From contig CAZNOS010000026.1 of assembly GCA_964574775.1 (NCBI GenBank), forward strand, positions 1 to 12,175: a stretch of DNA of 12,175 nt. The letters run 5' to 3'. A program made the position numbers and the translations under genes. The stretch comes from CABMGO01 sp964574775 (GTDB lineage: Archaea > Nanobdellota > Nanobdellia > Pacearchaeales > GW2011-AR1). The notes beneath the pieces were generated by a model. It saw only the letters and a program-made list of their open reading frames with translations. It had not been told where the DNA came from and did no database searches. Shown piece after piece: positions 12,019 to 12,175 of the stretch. The first letter of the stretch is position 1; the number at the start of each line of letters is the position of its first letter.

Positions 12019-12041
12019 ACCCAATATGTCAGATTTAAATC

Positions 12042-12175
12042 ATGGTGATGAACTTTTTCAAGAGATTGAAGAAAAGCGAAGGTGAGGAAACTGCCGATTT
12101 CATAGAAATCGATACAGGTTCTAAAGCAAGTGACTCAAAAGTCATGGTGAAGACTTTCGTTCTAAAGACCTATGA
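12042..12175 (+). CDS. sepF: SepF, FtsZ membrane anchor (5' part; continues beyond window)
   Basis: Only 44 codons are present. The N-terminus, MVMNFFKRLKK, is short, basic and hydrophobic, as expected of the SepF membrane-targeting amphipathic helix. An acidic linker with ADFIEIDTG follows, and then KVMVKTFVLKTY, which matches the first strand of the archaeal SepF core (V-x-V-(K/R)-x-F-x-L-K-x-Y-x-D). SepF tethers FtsZ to the membrane through the FtsZ C-terminal tail in archaea that have both. The ATG at 12042 is preferred from promoter spacing; the ATG at 12048 is an alternative. Its presence with ftsZ supports the assignment. The missing core limits confidence. Confidence 0.82.
   Translation, partial: MVMNFFKRLKKSEGEETADFIEIDTGSKASDSKVMVKTFVLKTY

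Overview
The window looks like a piece of an AT-rich archaeal genome, most likely a small-genome DPANN-type lineage (Woesearchaeota/Pacearchaeota-like) assembled from a metagenome. The archaeal assignment is firm: it encodes aIF5A with a hypusine site, eL40, eL43 (L37Ae), Rpo12 (RpoP), Spt5, SecE/Sec61-gamma, prefoldin beta, a Taw1/TYW1-type wyosine enzyme and archaeal SepF, and it has TATA boxes about 25 bp ahead of most starts. The DPANN placement is inference, from gene compactness, leaderless promoters and a surface protein with a Cys-rich module plus poly-Gly stretch. A 100-N scaffold gap lies at the start of ftsZ.

Minus strand, reading leftward from 6649: an aIF5A - eL40 - unknown 129-residue Cys-rich protein operon; a membrane site-2 protease; Taw1 (tRNA-Phe wyosine synthesis); then a two-gene unit of a tiny ribbon-helix-helix (RHH) regulator and a very large secreted repeat protein that runs off the left edge (at least 987 residues). 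A 20-bp perfect palindrome plus a third half-site lies between the TATA box and the start of the RHH gene.

Plus strand, rightward from 6700: an FKBP prolyl isomerase overlapping an unknown 109-residue gene; ftsZ; secE; spt5; uL11; tRNA-Pro(UGG); eL43; rpoP overlapping prefoldin beta; a 73-bp tandem repeat that starts inside the prefoldin stop region; and the first 44 codons of sepF, cut by the right edge. ftsZ-secE-spt5-rpl11 is a familiar archaeal order. Finding sepF about 3 kb further on puts both core division proteins (FtsZ ring and its SepF membrane anchor) in one block of translation, transcription and secretion genes.

Regulation is unusually readable. In eight of nine promoters with a clear TATA box directly ahead of a start codon, the TATA centre is 25.5-27.5 bp upstream of the ATG (the ninth, eL43, is 23.5), which predicts leaderless mRNAs. 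One palindromic TATA box sits exactly midway between the divergent aIF5A and FKBP starts. spt5 is the exception, with a roughly 110-nt structured leader containing two hairpins and a short ORF. The most promising candidates for undescribed biology are the RHH/operator/surface-protein unit, the spt5 leader, the Cys-rich extension of prefoldin beta and the inverted repeat next to the ftsZ TATA box.
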